This document shows, piece by piece, positions 19,681-27,602 of a DNA stretch of 64,000 nucleotides. Below the pieces are notes generated by a model. That model was not told the DNA's origin. It saw only the letters and a list, made by a program, of their open reading frames with translations, and searched no databases. Source of the stretch: Pseudomonadota bacterium. Lineage in GTDB: Bacteria; Pseudomonadota; Gammaproteobacteria; Burkholderiales; Burkholderiaceae_C. Every line of letters begins with the position of its first letter. The stretch's first letter is position 1. The translations under genes were made by a program, and so were the position numbers. The stretch is taken from positions 1 to 64,000 of the forward strand of contig JAEWIF010000073.1 of assembly GCA_023387335.1 (NCBI GenBank), given 5' to 3'.

Positions 19681-20325
19681 ATGAAGAAACAAGGGACGGT
19701 GGTTCGCTGGGACGACGCGAAGGGTTTCGGTTTCATCCGCGGCACGGGGGCACAGGACATCTTCTTCCACGTGCGCGACTTCCGCGCCGGGCCGGGCGCG
19801 ATTCCACGCCAAGGCATGAAGGTGACGTTCGAGGAGATCCACGTCGGCGGAAAGGGCCCCCGCGCGATGGCGGTGCAGCCGGTGGGCAAGGCACCCGCAG
19901 CCGCCCCGAAGCCCGACCGGACGCCTCGCCCCCGTCCGACTCAGACCCGGAGGCCCACGACTTCCCAGCCGGCCTCCGGCGCGTGGATCGCCTTCCCGCT
20001 CATGGCCGCCTACGCGGCCATGCTGCTGTGGGCCACGTGGATGAAGCTCCTGCCGGTATGGGTACTTGCCGCTTCCTTGCTCCTGAACCTGGGGGTGTTC
20101 TTCGTGTACTGGAAGGACAAGTACGCGGCGGGGGCGGGCCAATGGCGGGTCAAGGAAGACACGCTGCACCTCTGGAGCCTGCTGGGCGGCTGGGGCGGCG
20201 CCTGGTTCGCGCAGCAGGTGCTGCGCCACAAGTCGCGCAAGGCGTCGTTCCTGCAGGTTTACTGGTTCACGGTGGTGGCGCACTGCGCGGCGGTCGGGTG
20301 GTGGCTGTACCGCGCGGCAGCTTGA
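19681..20325 (+). CDS. cold-shock-domain / DUF1294 membrane protein
   Basis: 214 residues. An N-terminal cold-shock OB fold (about 1–66) carries the RNP1-like KGFGFI and RNP2-like IFFHV. A Pro/Arg-rich linker follows, and then a DUF1294 domain with about four transmembrane helices (100–210). It would be an inner-membrane protein with a cytoplasmic nucleic-acid-binding head. This fusion is common in proteobacteria; its role is unknown. The REP-like element lies just after the stop. Confidence 0.85.
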   Translation: MKKQGTVVRWDDAKGFGFIRGTGAQDIFFHVRDFRAGPGAIPRQGMKVTFEEIHVGGKGPRAMAVQPVGKAPAAAPKPDRTPRPRPTQTRRPTTSQPASGAWIAFPLMAAYAAMLLWATWMKLLPVWVLAASLLLNLGVFFVYWKDKYAAGAGQWRVKEDTLHLWSLLGGWGGAWFAQQVLRHKSRKASFLQVYWFTVVAHCAAVGWWLYRAAA

Positions 20326-20330
20326 GCACC

Positions 20331-20415
20331 GTCATTCCCGCGGAGGCGGGAATCCAGGGCGTCCGCTTTTAGCGGACTTCAGGGAAGCACTGGATCCCCG
20401 CCTTCGCGGGGATGG
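20331..20415. repeat. REP-like element with three hairpins
   Basis: Three perfect stem-loops in a row: ATTCCCGC/GCGGGAAT (20334–20353), GTCCGC/GCGGAC (20361–20377) and ATCCCCGC/GCGGGGAT (20394–20413). ATCCAG and CTGGAT flank the middle one. It resembles the interspersed repeat that begins CGTCATTCCCGC in many Burkholderiales. It fills the gap between two convergent genes and could terminate both. Confidence 0.75.
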
Positions 20416-20419
20416 CGGC

Positions 20420-21073
20420 TCAAGCGGACGTGCCGCGCGAGATGAGCGCCGCGAGTTCGTCGAACGAGCGGACATGCGCATCCGCCTCGGCCCTCTCCAC
20501 CCGCGGCCGCAGCGTCTGCACCGTGACCATCCCCAGCGCCTTGCCCGCCGCCAGTTCCGACAGCGGATTGTCGCCGACGGCCAGAACGCGCCCCGCGTCG
20601 TAGCCGCCCTCGGCCAGCAGGTCCGCGAAGATCGCCTGCTTGCCGCGATTCGGGGGCACGTCCACCGCGTCGATCACCACCTTGCGGAACCAGGGCGAGA
20701 TGCCCAGCGCGCGGATCTTGCTGTCCTGCAGGCGGCGAAAGCCCGTGGTGACCAGGTACTTGTCGATCGCGATGCCCTGCAGCAACGGAACGTCCGGATA
20801 GCCGAAGAGCGGCTTCTGCCCTTCCAGCCGCGAGAAGACCGCGAAGCCCGCGTCGCGCATCGCCTTCGTGAACCCATAACGCTGCGCCACCAGGTCGAAC
20901 GAAGTGAACCAGCATTCGCCGAAAGCGGCCTGCAGGCGGTCGTCGGGGACGTCGCCGTTGTTCGCGCGGCAGATGGCGTCGAAAGCGGGCGCGAACAGGT
21001 CGGCGCCCGGCTCGCGCGCATCGCAGATGCAGTTGTCGAGGTCGAGGATGACGGCCTGGAACGGCTGGCCCAT
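20420..21073 (-). CDS. HAD-superfamily hydrolase
   Basis: A 217-residue haloacid-dehalogenase-type phosphatase. Motif I DLDNC has Asp 11 and 13 near the N-terminus; motif II Thr is in VTTGF; Lys and the motif IV acidic pair lie around VGDNPLSEL. A helical cap lies between motifs I and II. Likely a small-molecule phosphatase; substrate unknown. It begins 4 nt after the stop of the usher-like gene and is probably cotranscribed with it. Confidence 0.85.
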   Translation of the reverse strand: MGQPFQAVILDLDNCICDAREPGADLFAPAFDAICRANNGDVPDDRLQAAFGECWFTSFDLVAQRYGFTKAMRDAGFAVFSRLEGQKPLFGYPDVPLLQGIAIDKYLVTTGFRRLQDSKIRALGISPWFRKVVIDAVDVPPNRGKQAIFADLLAEGGYDAGRVLAVGDNPLSELAAGKALGMVTVQTLRPRVERAEADAHVRSFDELAALISRGTSA

Positions 21074-21077
21074 GGCC

Positions 21078-22286
21078 TCACTCCAGCGGCAGGGACACCG
21101 AGACGCCCGCCCGCCACGCGGGATCGATGACGAAGCGCCGCGAGACGTCCATCCGCAGCTGCACCTGCCTGGCCAGGTCGAAGCTGCTGCCCAGCGCGAC
21201 GACCGATTCGGGCGAGACCGCGTCCCAGACCTCGTTGCGGCTGAAGCTGGCGTCCATGCTGGTGCGGCGCCAGCGCCAGCTGGTTTCCATGCGCAGGCCG
21301 CGGCGCGCTTCGGCGCCGCCGGTGGCCGAGCGGAACTCGCGGTCGGCCGCGGCGAACGTGAGCTTCCAGCGCAGCTGCTCGCCCGGGAGCACCAGGCCCG
21401 CGCCCCAGCGGCCGCCGCCGCCGACGTCGGGCGCGACCGATTGCGCAGCCAGCGCCTGCAGGGTGGCGCCGCTGCCCAGGTCCTTGTGCAGCTCGAACCC
21501 CTGCGCCGCGGCGGTGTCGCTCCACTCGGCGCGAGCCTCGCCCGTGAGGCCCAGCCCCAGGCCGGCGCGGTAGGCGGCCGCGCCGTAGGGGCTGAGGTAG
21601 TTGCGGTCCGTCGTGTCCCAGCCCGCGCGCAGCCGGCCGAGTTCGACTTCGTAATCGGTGGCGCCGGCCGCCAGCGGTGCGGCCTCGCCCGGCGTCGGCG
21701 TGGAAGGACCGCCACCGCCCGAGGGCAACAGGCGCTTCGCCTGCGCACGCAGGCCGTCGAGGCCGCCCGCCTGCACGCCGGCGGCGAAGGCGGCGGGCGC
21801 GGCGAAGGGCGCGGGATCGGCTCGCAGCGGCGCGCGCAGCGCCTGCGATCGGCCGATGCGAAGGCCCGTCAATCGCGCGGGCGCGCTCCAGCCCGAGCCG
21901 CTGGTGTAGCCGTCGCCCACGACCAGGCCGCTCAGCGGCCCCGGCGCGGGCAGCGACCAGCTCAGGTCCATGCCGCTGGCGGGCTGGCCCTGCGCGTTCG
22001 GGTCGACGCGCACCTGGGCGCGCAGGCGCGTGCCGGCGGTTTCCACCTCGCCCTGCACCAGCGCGCGGCCCTGCTGGCCGTCCTGCGGCGGCTGCAGTTC
22101 GTAGCGCAGCTCCAGGTCGGGACGCTGCCAGGTGACCGAATCGCGGATGGACACCGGCGGCGCGGCGGGCGTCGTCGTCGGGGCCGGCAGGCTCGGCGTT
22201 TCCGCATTCGCCCACGACGCGGCAGCCGCGGCCGCGAAGGCGCAGCACCAGCGTCGAGCAGCGGGAAAAGCGGTCCTCTTCGTCAT
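21078..22286 (-). CDS. secreted usher-like beta-barrel fragment
   Basis: 402 residues with a signal peptide (cleavage near WANA, about 28). The sequence alternates as an outer-membrane barrel. Parts resemble chaperone–usher pilus ushers: a VVGDGYTSGSGWSAPARLTGLRIG stretch, then ATDYEVELGRLRAGW and AAYRAGLGLGLTGEARAEW. Ushers are usually about 800 residues, with plug and C-terminal domains. This one is half that length and has no chaperone or pilin neighbour, so it may be a derived barrel. A perfect 9-bp hairpin covers its start codon. Confidence 0.5.
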   Translation of the reverse strand: MTKRTAFPAARRWCCAFAAAAAASWANAETPSLPAPTTTPAAPPVSIRDSVTWQRPDLELRYELQPPQDGQQGRALVQGEVETAGTRLRAQVRVDPNAQGQPASGMDLSWSLPAPGPLSGLVVGDGYTSGSGWSAPARLTGLRIGRSQALRAPLRADPAPFAAPAAFAAGVQAGGLDGLRAQAKRLLPSGGGGPSTPTPGEAAPLAAGATDYEVELGRLRAGWDTTDRNYLSPYGAAAYRAGLGLGLTGEARAEWSDTAAAQGFELHKDLGSGATLQALAAQSVAPDVGGGGRWGAGLVLPGEQLRWKLTFAAADREFRSATGGAEARRGLRMETSWRWRRTSMDASFSRNEVWDAVSPESVVALGSSFDLARQVQLRMDVSRRFVIDPAWRAGVSVSLPLE

Positions 22287-22303
22287 GGCAGCTGGCTGCC
22301 ATG
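22284..22303 (-). promoter_or_regulatory. hairpin covering the start codon of the usher-like gene
   Basis: CATGGCAGC and GCTGCCATG are perfect 9-bp inverted arms separated by 2 nt. The ATG of the gene lies in one arm, so the mRNA could fold and hide its own start. Confidence 0.45.
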
Positions 22304-22413
22304 CTAGAGCTCGATGCCGCGCCGGCGCATGCGTGACAAAACGTGGTGCATCACGCGGCGCAGGCGTGCAAATTCCGCACACCCGCGTGCGATGCGGCCG
22401 TTGCGTCAGGGCA

Positions 22414-24696
22414 TCAGGACGTCTTCGCCGAGCTGCGCTGGGCGCTTTGGCCCACCCGTTCCTCCAGCAGGGCGATCAGCGCATCGGGTTCCACCGGCTT
22501 GGTGACGTGCGCGTCGAAGCCGGCCTTGCGCGCCGAGTCGCGGTCGCTCTCCTGGCCCCAGCCGGTGACGGCCACCAGCACCGGCGGCCGCTCGCCGGCC
22601 AGCGCGCGGATGCGGCGGCAGGCCTCGTAGCCGTCGATGTCGGGCAGGCCGATGTCCAGCAGCACCACGTCGGGCGCCTGCTCCAGCGCCGCATGCACCG
22701 CCGATTCGCCGTCGTGCGCCAGCGCCACGCGGTAGCCGCTCATGGACAGCAGCTCGCCCAGCGTCTCGGCGGCATCGCGGTTGTCGTCCACCACCAGCAC
22801 GCGCGCGCCGCGTTCGTGGCTGCGCTCGGGCTCGCGCACCGGCGCCCTGGGCGCGGGCGTCTCGATCGCCGGCAGCTCGATGCGAAAGCAGCTGCCCTGC
22901 CCCAGGCCGTGGCTGTGCGCGCGGATGCTGCCGCCGTGCAGTTCCACCAATCGCTTCACCAGCGCCAGGCCGATGCCCAGGCCGGTGTTGCCGCCGTGGC
23001 CGCTGTGCCGCTCCTGCACGAACAGATCGAAGATGCGCTCCAGGTTCTCCGGCGCGATGCCCACGCCGTTGTCCCGGACCTCGACGATGGCGCCGCCGCC
23101 CTGCCGGAACGCGCGGACCTTGAGATGGCCCCCGCCCGCCGTGAACTTGACGGCGTTGTTCAACAGGTTCACCACGCACTGCGTCAGGCGCGTGACGTCG
23201 CCGCGCACGTACGGCGGCGGCTCCTCGATCTCGCGCTCGGTGGTCAGGCCCGCCTTCGTGGCCGCGGGCAGGATCGAGTCCACCGCGGCGGCCGCCACCT
23301 CGCCCAGGTTCACCGGCTCCTGCCGCAGCTGGATGCGGCCCAGCGTGATGCGCGAGACGTCCAGCAGGTCGTCGACCAGGTGCGACAGGTGCAGCGTCTG
23401 CCTCTCGATGGCGGCGCGCGCGCGTTCGATCGCCGGGTCGGTGGGCGAGCGCAGGCGGATCAGTTCGGCCGCCGTGCGGATCGGCGCGAGCGGGTTGCGC
23501 AGCTCGTGGGCCAGCGTGGCCAGGAATTCGTCCTTCTGGCGGTCGGCCTGGCGCAGCATCGACTCCTGGTGCTCGGCCACCCGCCGGCGCGTCTGTTCGT
23601 CGGCCCGCGCGTGTTCGGCCGTGACGCCGTCGCGCACGGCCTGCGCCAGCAGGTCGATCTCGGCGATGCCGGTGTCGCGGTCGGGCGGCGGCGAGCGGCC
23701 GGCCAGCACGTCGTCGCCCAGCTCGCGCAGCGGCCGCGCCAGCCGCCGGCTGAGCACGCCGGCCAGGAGGATGCTGACCACGGTGGCCATGACCAGCAGC
23801 AGCACCAGCGCGAGCGAGGTCCAGCGCGTGGGGATCAGCTCGCTGCCGTGGACCTGGGCGACGCGGACCATGAAGCCGATCGGCGACACCGCGTACGCGC
23901 CCATCAGCTGGGCGCCGTCGCGCGAGTAGGCGCTGTAGAAGCCGCTCTTCGAATCGGGCTTGGCGCTGATCGGCGAGGCCATGTCGGCGATGCGCGCCGG
24001 CGACGCCTCGTTGGCCGCCACGATCACGCCGCGCCGGTCCACCAGCACGGCGCGGATGTCCGGCACCCGCACGGCGGCCTCCAGCCGCTCCTGCAGCTCG
24101 CCGGGCGGAAAGGAGTAGAGCATCGCGTAGTGCGACACGCCGCTGCGCAGCACCGGCACCGCCACCGAGAGGGCCGGCCGCTGCAGCTGCGCGCCGTAGA
24201 ACAGGTCGCTGAACACCGGCTGGCCGGAGTCGATCGCGAGGCGCGACAGGTTGCCCGAGCTCAGGGGCAGCGTGCGGCCCTCCCACTGCACCTCGGTGCG
24301 CTCGGAGGCCTGCTCCCACAGGTTGGGCAGCGGCTCGCCGCGCTGGGCCGCGGTGTTGAACAGCACCTGGCCTCCCGAGGCGACGAGCACGATCAGGCTG
24401 CCCGGACGCTTGCGCGTGACCTCGGTGGCGAACTCGCGCATGTGCTGCCAGTCGCCTTCATCCAGCAGGGGCGAGGCGGCCAGCACTTCGAGCTGCGCGC
24501 GGGCGCGCTGGAACTCCGCGTCCGTGGCCTGCGCCAGGGTCTGCGCCAGCGCCGCGAGGCGGGTGCGCGCGAGCCGGTTCTCCTGCACGGTCTGCAGCGC
24601 CAGCAGCAGGAGCGTGCCCAGGAGCAAAGGCGCGAGCACGGCCGCCAGCAGGCGCCACAGCACCTTGTTCAGGGTTTGGGGGCGATGCGACGGCAT
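22414..24696 (-). CDS. hybrid sensor histidine kinase with C-terminal receiver
   Basis: 760 residues. A transmembrane helix lies at about 14–36, a periplasmic sensor region (double-Cache-like, about 40–290) follows, and a second helix is near 300–320. Then come a HAMP domain, HisKA with phosphoacceptor His 397 (LAHELRNPLAP), HATPase (N box NLLNNAVKF; G boxes DNGVGI and GLGIGL), and a receiver with Asp 681 (LLDIGLPDIDGY). It may signal through a phosphorelay. No cognate output regulator is adjacent. Confidence 0.9.
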   Translation of the reverse strand: MPSHRPQTLNKVLWRLLAAVLAPLLLGTLLLLALQTVQENRLARTRLAALAQTLAQATDAEFQRARAQLEVLAASPLLDEGDWQHMREFATEVTRKRPGSLIVLVASGGQVLFNTAAQRGEPLPNLWEQASERTEVQWEGRTLPLSSGNLSRLAIDSGQPVFSDLFYGAQLQRPALSVAVPVLRSGVSHYAMLYSFPPGELQERLEAAVRVPDIRAVLVDRRGVIVAANEASPARIADMASPISAKPDSKSGFYSAYSRDGAQLMGAYAVSPIGFMVRVAQVHGSELIPTRWTSLALVLLLVMATVVSILLAGVLSRRLARPLRELGDDVLAGRSPPPDRDTGIAEIDLLAQAVRDGVTAEHARADEQTRRRVAEHQESMLRQADRQKDEFLATLAHELRNPLAPIRTAAELIRLRSPTDPAIERARAAIERQTLHLSHLVDDLLDVSRITLGRIQLRQEPVNLGEVAAAAVDSILPAATKAGLTTEREIEEPPPYVRGDVTRLTQCVVNLLNNAVKFTAGGGHLKVRAFRQGGGAIVEVRDNGVGIAPENLERIFDLFVQERHSGHGGNTGLGIGLALVKRLVELHGGSIRAHSHGLGQGSCFRIELPAIETPAPRAPVREPERSHERGARVLVVDDNRDAAETLGELLSMSGYRVALAHDGESAVHAALEQAPDVVLLDIGLPDIDGYEACRRIRALAGERPPVLVAVTGWGQESDRDSARKAGFDAHVTKPVEPDALIALLEERVGQSAQRSSAKTS

Positions 24697-24800
24697 GGTC
24701 GGGCGCGGCGACGTGCCCGCTCGCCGCTGACCCGCACCAATCTACCCAAGCCGCGACGCCGCGTCGTAGGACGGCATCGCCGCCTCGTCGCAGGGGCTGC

Positions 24801-25223
24801 TCAGCCGCTCGCCTGCGCGCCGCCGCCCACCATCCACGGCGTGCCGAAGCGGTCGGTGAGCATGCCGAAGGCTTCGGTCCAGAAGGTCTTGCCCATCGGC
24901 ATCAGCACCGAGCCGCCGGCCGCGAGCGTGTCGAACACCTTGCGCGCTTCGTCGGCCGTCGGGTAGTTCAGCGCGAGCGCGAAACCGCCCATGGGCTTGT
25001 GCATGCCGGAGGGCGAATCCGACGCCATCAGCATGCGACCGTCGGGCAGCACGATGCAGGCGTGCATCACGCGGTCCTTGTCGCCGGGCGCGCAGGACGC
25101 CGGGTCGGGCGACTGCGCGTAGGTCATCAGGGCCTGCATCCGGGCGCCGAGCGTGCGCTCGTAGAAGCGCATGGCCTCGGTGCACTGGCCGTCGAAGAAA
25201 AGGTAGCTGTCGAGGGTGGGCAT
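24801..25223 (-). CDS. VOC-superfamily PhnB/YjdN-like protein
   Basis: 140 residues with the paired beta-alpha-beta-beta-beta layout of the vicinal-oxygen-chelate (glyoxalase/bleomycin resistance) fold. The strings YLFFDGQCTEAMRFYERTLG and FWTEAFGMLTDRFGTPWMV are typical of PhnB/YjdN-type proteins. These often have no known enzymatic role. GGAGA 6 nt before the ATG at 25223 sets the start. It is a single gene. Confidence 0.85.
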   Translation of the reverse strand: MPTLDSYLFFDGQCTEAMRFYERTLGARMQALMTYAQSPDPASCAPGDKDRVMHACIVLPDGRMLMASDSPSGMHKPMGGFALALNYPTADEARKVFDTLAAGGSVLMPMGKTFWTEAFGMLTDRFGTPWMVGGGAQASG

Positions 25224-25349
25224 GTGGGTCTCCGGAAGGGGTTGTTCCCTCCTCACGACGAACCGGGGGTGCCGGAATCGACATCCCCGCCACCCGCCCC
25301 GGCTGGCGCCACCGTACGGCCGTGCCTGCGGCCGCCGGCGGCGCCAGCT

Positions 25350-25709
25350 TCAGCAGCGCATCTCGCGGTAGTTCACGCGCCGGATCGACAGGTAGCCCAG
25401 CTCCTCCTCCGTCGGGGCCGGCTTCGCGCGCAACCGCGCTTCCTCGCTGCGGATCGATTGCTCCAGGTCCGCGCACTGCTTCTGGGTCTCGGGCGGCAGC
25501 TGGGCGCGCTGCATCCGGCGGGCGCGGTCCTGGGACGGCGACTCGTAGGTGCGCGACACGCGCTTGTCGCCCAGGAGCTGGCCGCAGGGCGCCTGGCTGT
25601 AGGTGTGGTTGCCGCACTTGTAGACCGGGGCCTGCCATTGCTGGGCGGCCAGCGGCATGGCCGCCAGGGCGAGCGAGGCGGCGAAGAAGGGAGCGCGGGC
25701 TTGAAACAT
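25350..25709 (-). CDS. exported DUF4124-like protein
   Basis: 119 residues with a Sec signal peptide (cleavage after PLAA, near 22). The mature N-terminus VYKCGNHTYSQAPCG resembles the DUF4124 signature, in which two Cys probably form a disulphide. The rest is charged and helical and ends in a Cys. Periplasmic; function unknown. Confidence 0.65.
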   Translation of the reverse strand: MFQARAPFFAASLALAAMPLAAQQWQAPVYKCGNHTYSQAPCGQLLGDKRVSRTYESPSQDRARRMQRAQLPPETQKQCADLEQSIRSEEARLRAKPAPTEEELGYLSIRRVNYREMRC

Positions 25710-26021
25710 CGTGAACTCGCGTAACAGACAGCTGAGCCGGATGCTGCCAACTGTGGCCGCACGAACCCACGCGGAAGTGCAACGGAAGGTGCATCACCTC
25801 GACAAGCCGTGAGCCGTGTAACCAGGCTCGGCAGTTCCGTCGCGGCGCGGCAACGGCCGCCTTCGCAAAACGTGCGGCATTACGCAAAAGCCTTCAAGCC
25901 CTTCTTCTTACAGGTTTACGCGCATCAGGGCTTACCCGAGGGACCTGCACTTTGCTGCCTAGTGCATTCCTTCATCCGGTCACTGTTGCCTTCGCACTTG
26001 CGGTGCGCCAGACTGTGCCGC
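25710..26021. other. 312-nt gap without a recognised gene
   Basis: No supported coding frame. The right end contains a plausible promoter for the following receiver gene. Otherwise nothing was recognised. Confidence 0.5.
25986..26014 (+). promoter_or_regulatory. possible promoter of the receiver gene
   Basis: TTGCCT (25986–25991), a 17-nt spacer and CAGACT (26009–26014), ending 7 nt before the ATG at 26022. Transcription would start at or next to the A of the ATG. Confidence 0.4.
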
Positions 26022-26414
26022 ATGGGACTCGAGGACACACTGCTGGTGGCGGACAGCCACCCGGACTGCCGTGAAACCCTGGCCATGGCGCTGGAGTTCA
26101 GCGGCTACTCCGTCTGCACCGCCGGAAGCCATCACGCTGCGCTGACCTGGCTGCGTCATCGCACGCCGCGCGCCGTGCTGCTGGACATGCACCTGCTGGG
26201 TGGCAGCGGCCTCGACCTCGCGCGCGTGCTGCGAGCCAATCCGCGCTTCGACCGCACCCGCATCCTGCTCACCGGCACCTGGTTCACCCCGCGCGACCGC
26301 ACCATCGCGGCCACCATCCCGCTCGACGGCCTGTGGATCAAGCCGCTCGAACTGGGCGAGCTCGTGCGCCAGCTCTCGCTGTCCCTGGCCACCGCCCCGG
26401 CCGCGGACGCCTGA
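26022..26414 (+). CDS. stand-alone receiver-domain response regulator
   Basis: A 130-residue CheY-like receiver without an output domain. Acidic residues sit near position 11 (VADSHPD), phosphoacceptor Asp is 55 (LLDMHLLGG), Thr is in LLTGTW, and conserved Lys is 107 (WIKPLE). It could act as a phosphorelay intermediate, for example for one of the two orphan kinases on either side. No Shine-Dalgarno precedes the ATG. A small membrane protein gene follows after 3 nt. Confidence 0.85.
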   Translation: MGLEDTLLVADSHPDCRETLAMALEFSGYSVCTAGSHHAALTWLRHRTPRAVLLDMHLLGGSGLDLARVLRANPRFDRTRILLTGTWFTPRDRTIAATIPLDGLWIKPLELGELVRQLSLSLATAPAADA

Positions 26415-26417
26415 GGC

Positions 26418-26642
26418 ATGGCCGACTTCCTTGGCAGCAACGGGACGACGCTGGCTTCGCTGGTGGTATTGGCCGGCCTGGTGCTGGGCGTGATCGGCTA
26501 CGCGCGACGTCCCAAGGCCGTGCCGGAGCGCCGCGAGCTGGCGCCCACGCTGATCCCGGCCGACTCCACCGATTTCCTGCCCAGCACGGTGGCGGCGCCG
26601 CCCCCGCGCCGCAGCGCCCGCGAGTTCGAAGACACCGAATAG
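26418..26642 (+). CDS. small single-pass membrane protein
   Basis: 74 residues: one transmembrane helix (about 11–29), then a polar Pro-rich tail ending in acidic residues. It starts 3 nt after the receiver gene and is probably translated from the same mRNA. Not recognised. Confidence 0.6.
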   Translation: MADFLGSNGTTLASLVVLAGLVLGVIGYARRPKAVPERRELAPTLIPADSTDFLPSTVAAPPPRRSAREFEDTE

Positions 26643-26651
26643 CGCCCGCGG

Positions 26652-27500
26652 TCAGCGCAGCGTCGGCTTGCGCGCGACGTAGTGGAACCACCAGGCCGCG
26701 CTGGTGTCCTCGCCCTCTTCCATCGGCCGGCCACGCTGGTCGTCGAACACCGCCTCGACGTCGAAGCCGGTTTCGTTCAGCTGCCGCAGCTGCTCCTGCA
26801 GGCTGGTGTAGACCACCACCAGGCCGAAGCCGTGGGCGCCGCAGTTCATCACCGCCCAGTCCTCGTGCACCTCGTTGGCCTCGCGCAGCCGCAGGTGGTT
26901 GTGCACCGCGCGCGGCAGCGCCGCCACCGCGCGCATGAGGCGCCAGCCGAACCGCAGCGGATTGGACGACCAGGGCACGTCCAGCCGCGGCTTCTCGCCC
27001 GGTCCGGGCCCGTGGCGGTTGTGCGCCGACACCACGAACAGGCCGCCGGGCCGCAGCACGCGGTACACCTCGGCCAGCACCAGCCGCCGGTCCTGCGGCG
27101 CGACCGAGTCGATGCCGTTGAACGAGAACACCACCAGGCCGAAGTGCCCGGCGGGCAGCGACGTGAGGTTGCGCGCGTCCAGGTGCTCGAAGCGCGCGCC
27201 GGGATAGGTGCGGCGGCAGGCCTCCACCATCTCGGCCGTGTAGTCCACGCCCAGGTAGTCGGTGCTCAGCGGCAGCAGCAGCGCCGTGGTGCGGCCGGCA
27301 CCGACGCCGATATCCAGGATCGGGGCGGCGCGCGCGCGGTCCGCCACCCATTCGATGGCGGCCTGCTCGCCGGGATCGGTCCAGCCGCGCATGCGCCGGT
27401 AGACGGCCACGGTGTCGGGCCGCTGCCAGGTCGCGCGGTTGATCAGGTCCAGGTCGAGCGGCGCGCCGCCCATGGCCGCCGACGGGTACGCAATGCTCAT
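26652..27500 (-). CDS. class I SAM-dependent methyltransferase
   Basis: 282 residues with a Rossmann-type methyltransferase core: motif I ILDIGVGAGR (61–70), the acidic motif II near YLGVDYTAEM, and a post-motif VLRPGGLFVVSAHN. I chose the second ATG (27500) because GGGAGG is 6 nt before it but touches the first ATG (27506). The substrate cannot be inferred. Confidence 0.85.
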   Translation of the reverse strand: MSIAYPSAAMGGAPLDLDLINRATWQRPDTVAVYRRMRGWTDPGEQAAIEWVADRARAAPILDIGVGAGRTTALLLPLSTDYLGVDYTAEMVEACRRTYPGARFEHLDARNLTSLPAGHFGLVVFSFNGIDSVAPQDRRLVLAEVYRVLRPGGLFVVSAHNRHGPGPGEKPRLDVPWSSNPLRFGWRLMRAVAALPRAVHNHLRLREANEVHEDWAVMNCGAHGFGLVVVYTSLQEQLRQLNETGFDVEAVFDDQRGRPMEEGEDTSAAWWFHYVARKPTLR

Positions 27501-27602
27501 CGCCATCCTCCCAGTAGAGCCTGACCATTCAACAGGAGGCGCGCGGTCAGCAGTTCCCGATGAGTGCTAAAGCTGTGACAGGGCGTGTTGGCAGAGTTGG
27601 CT

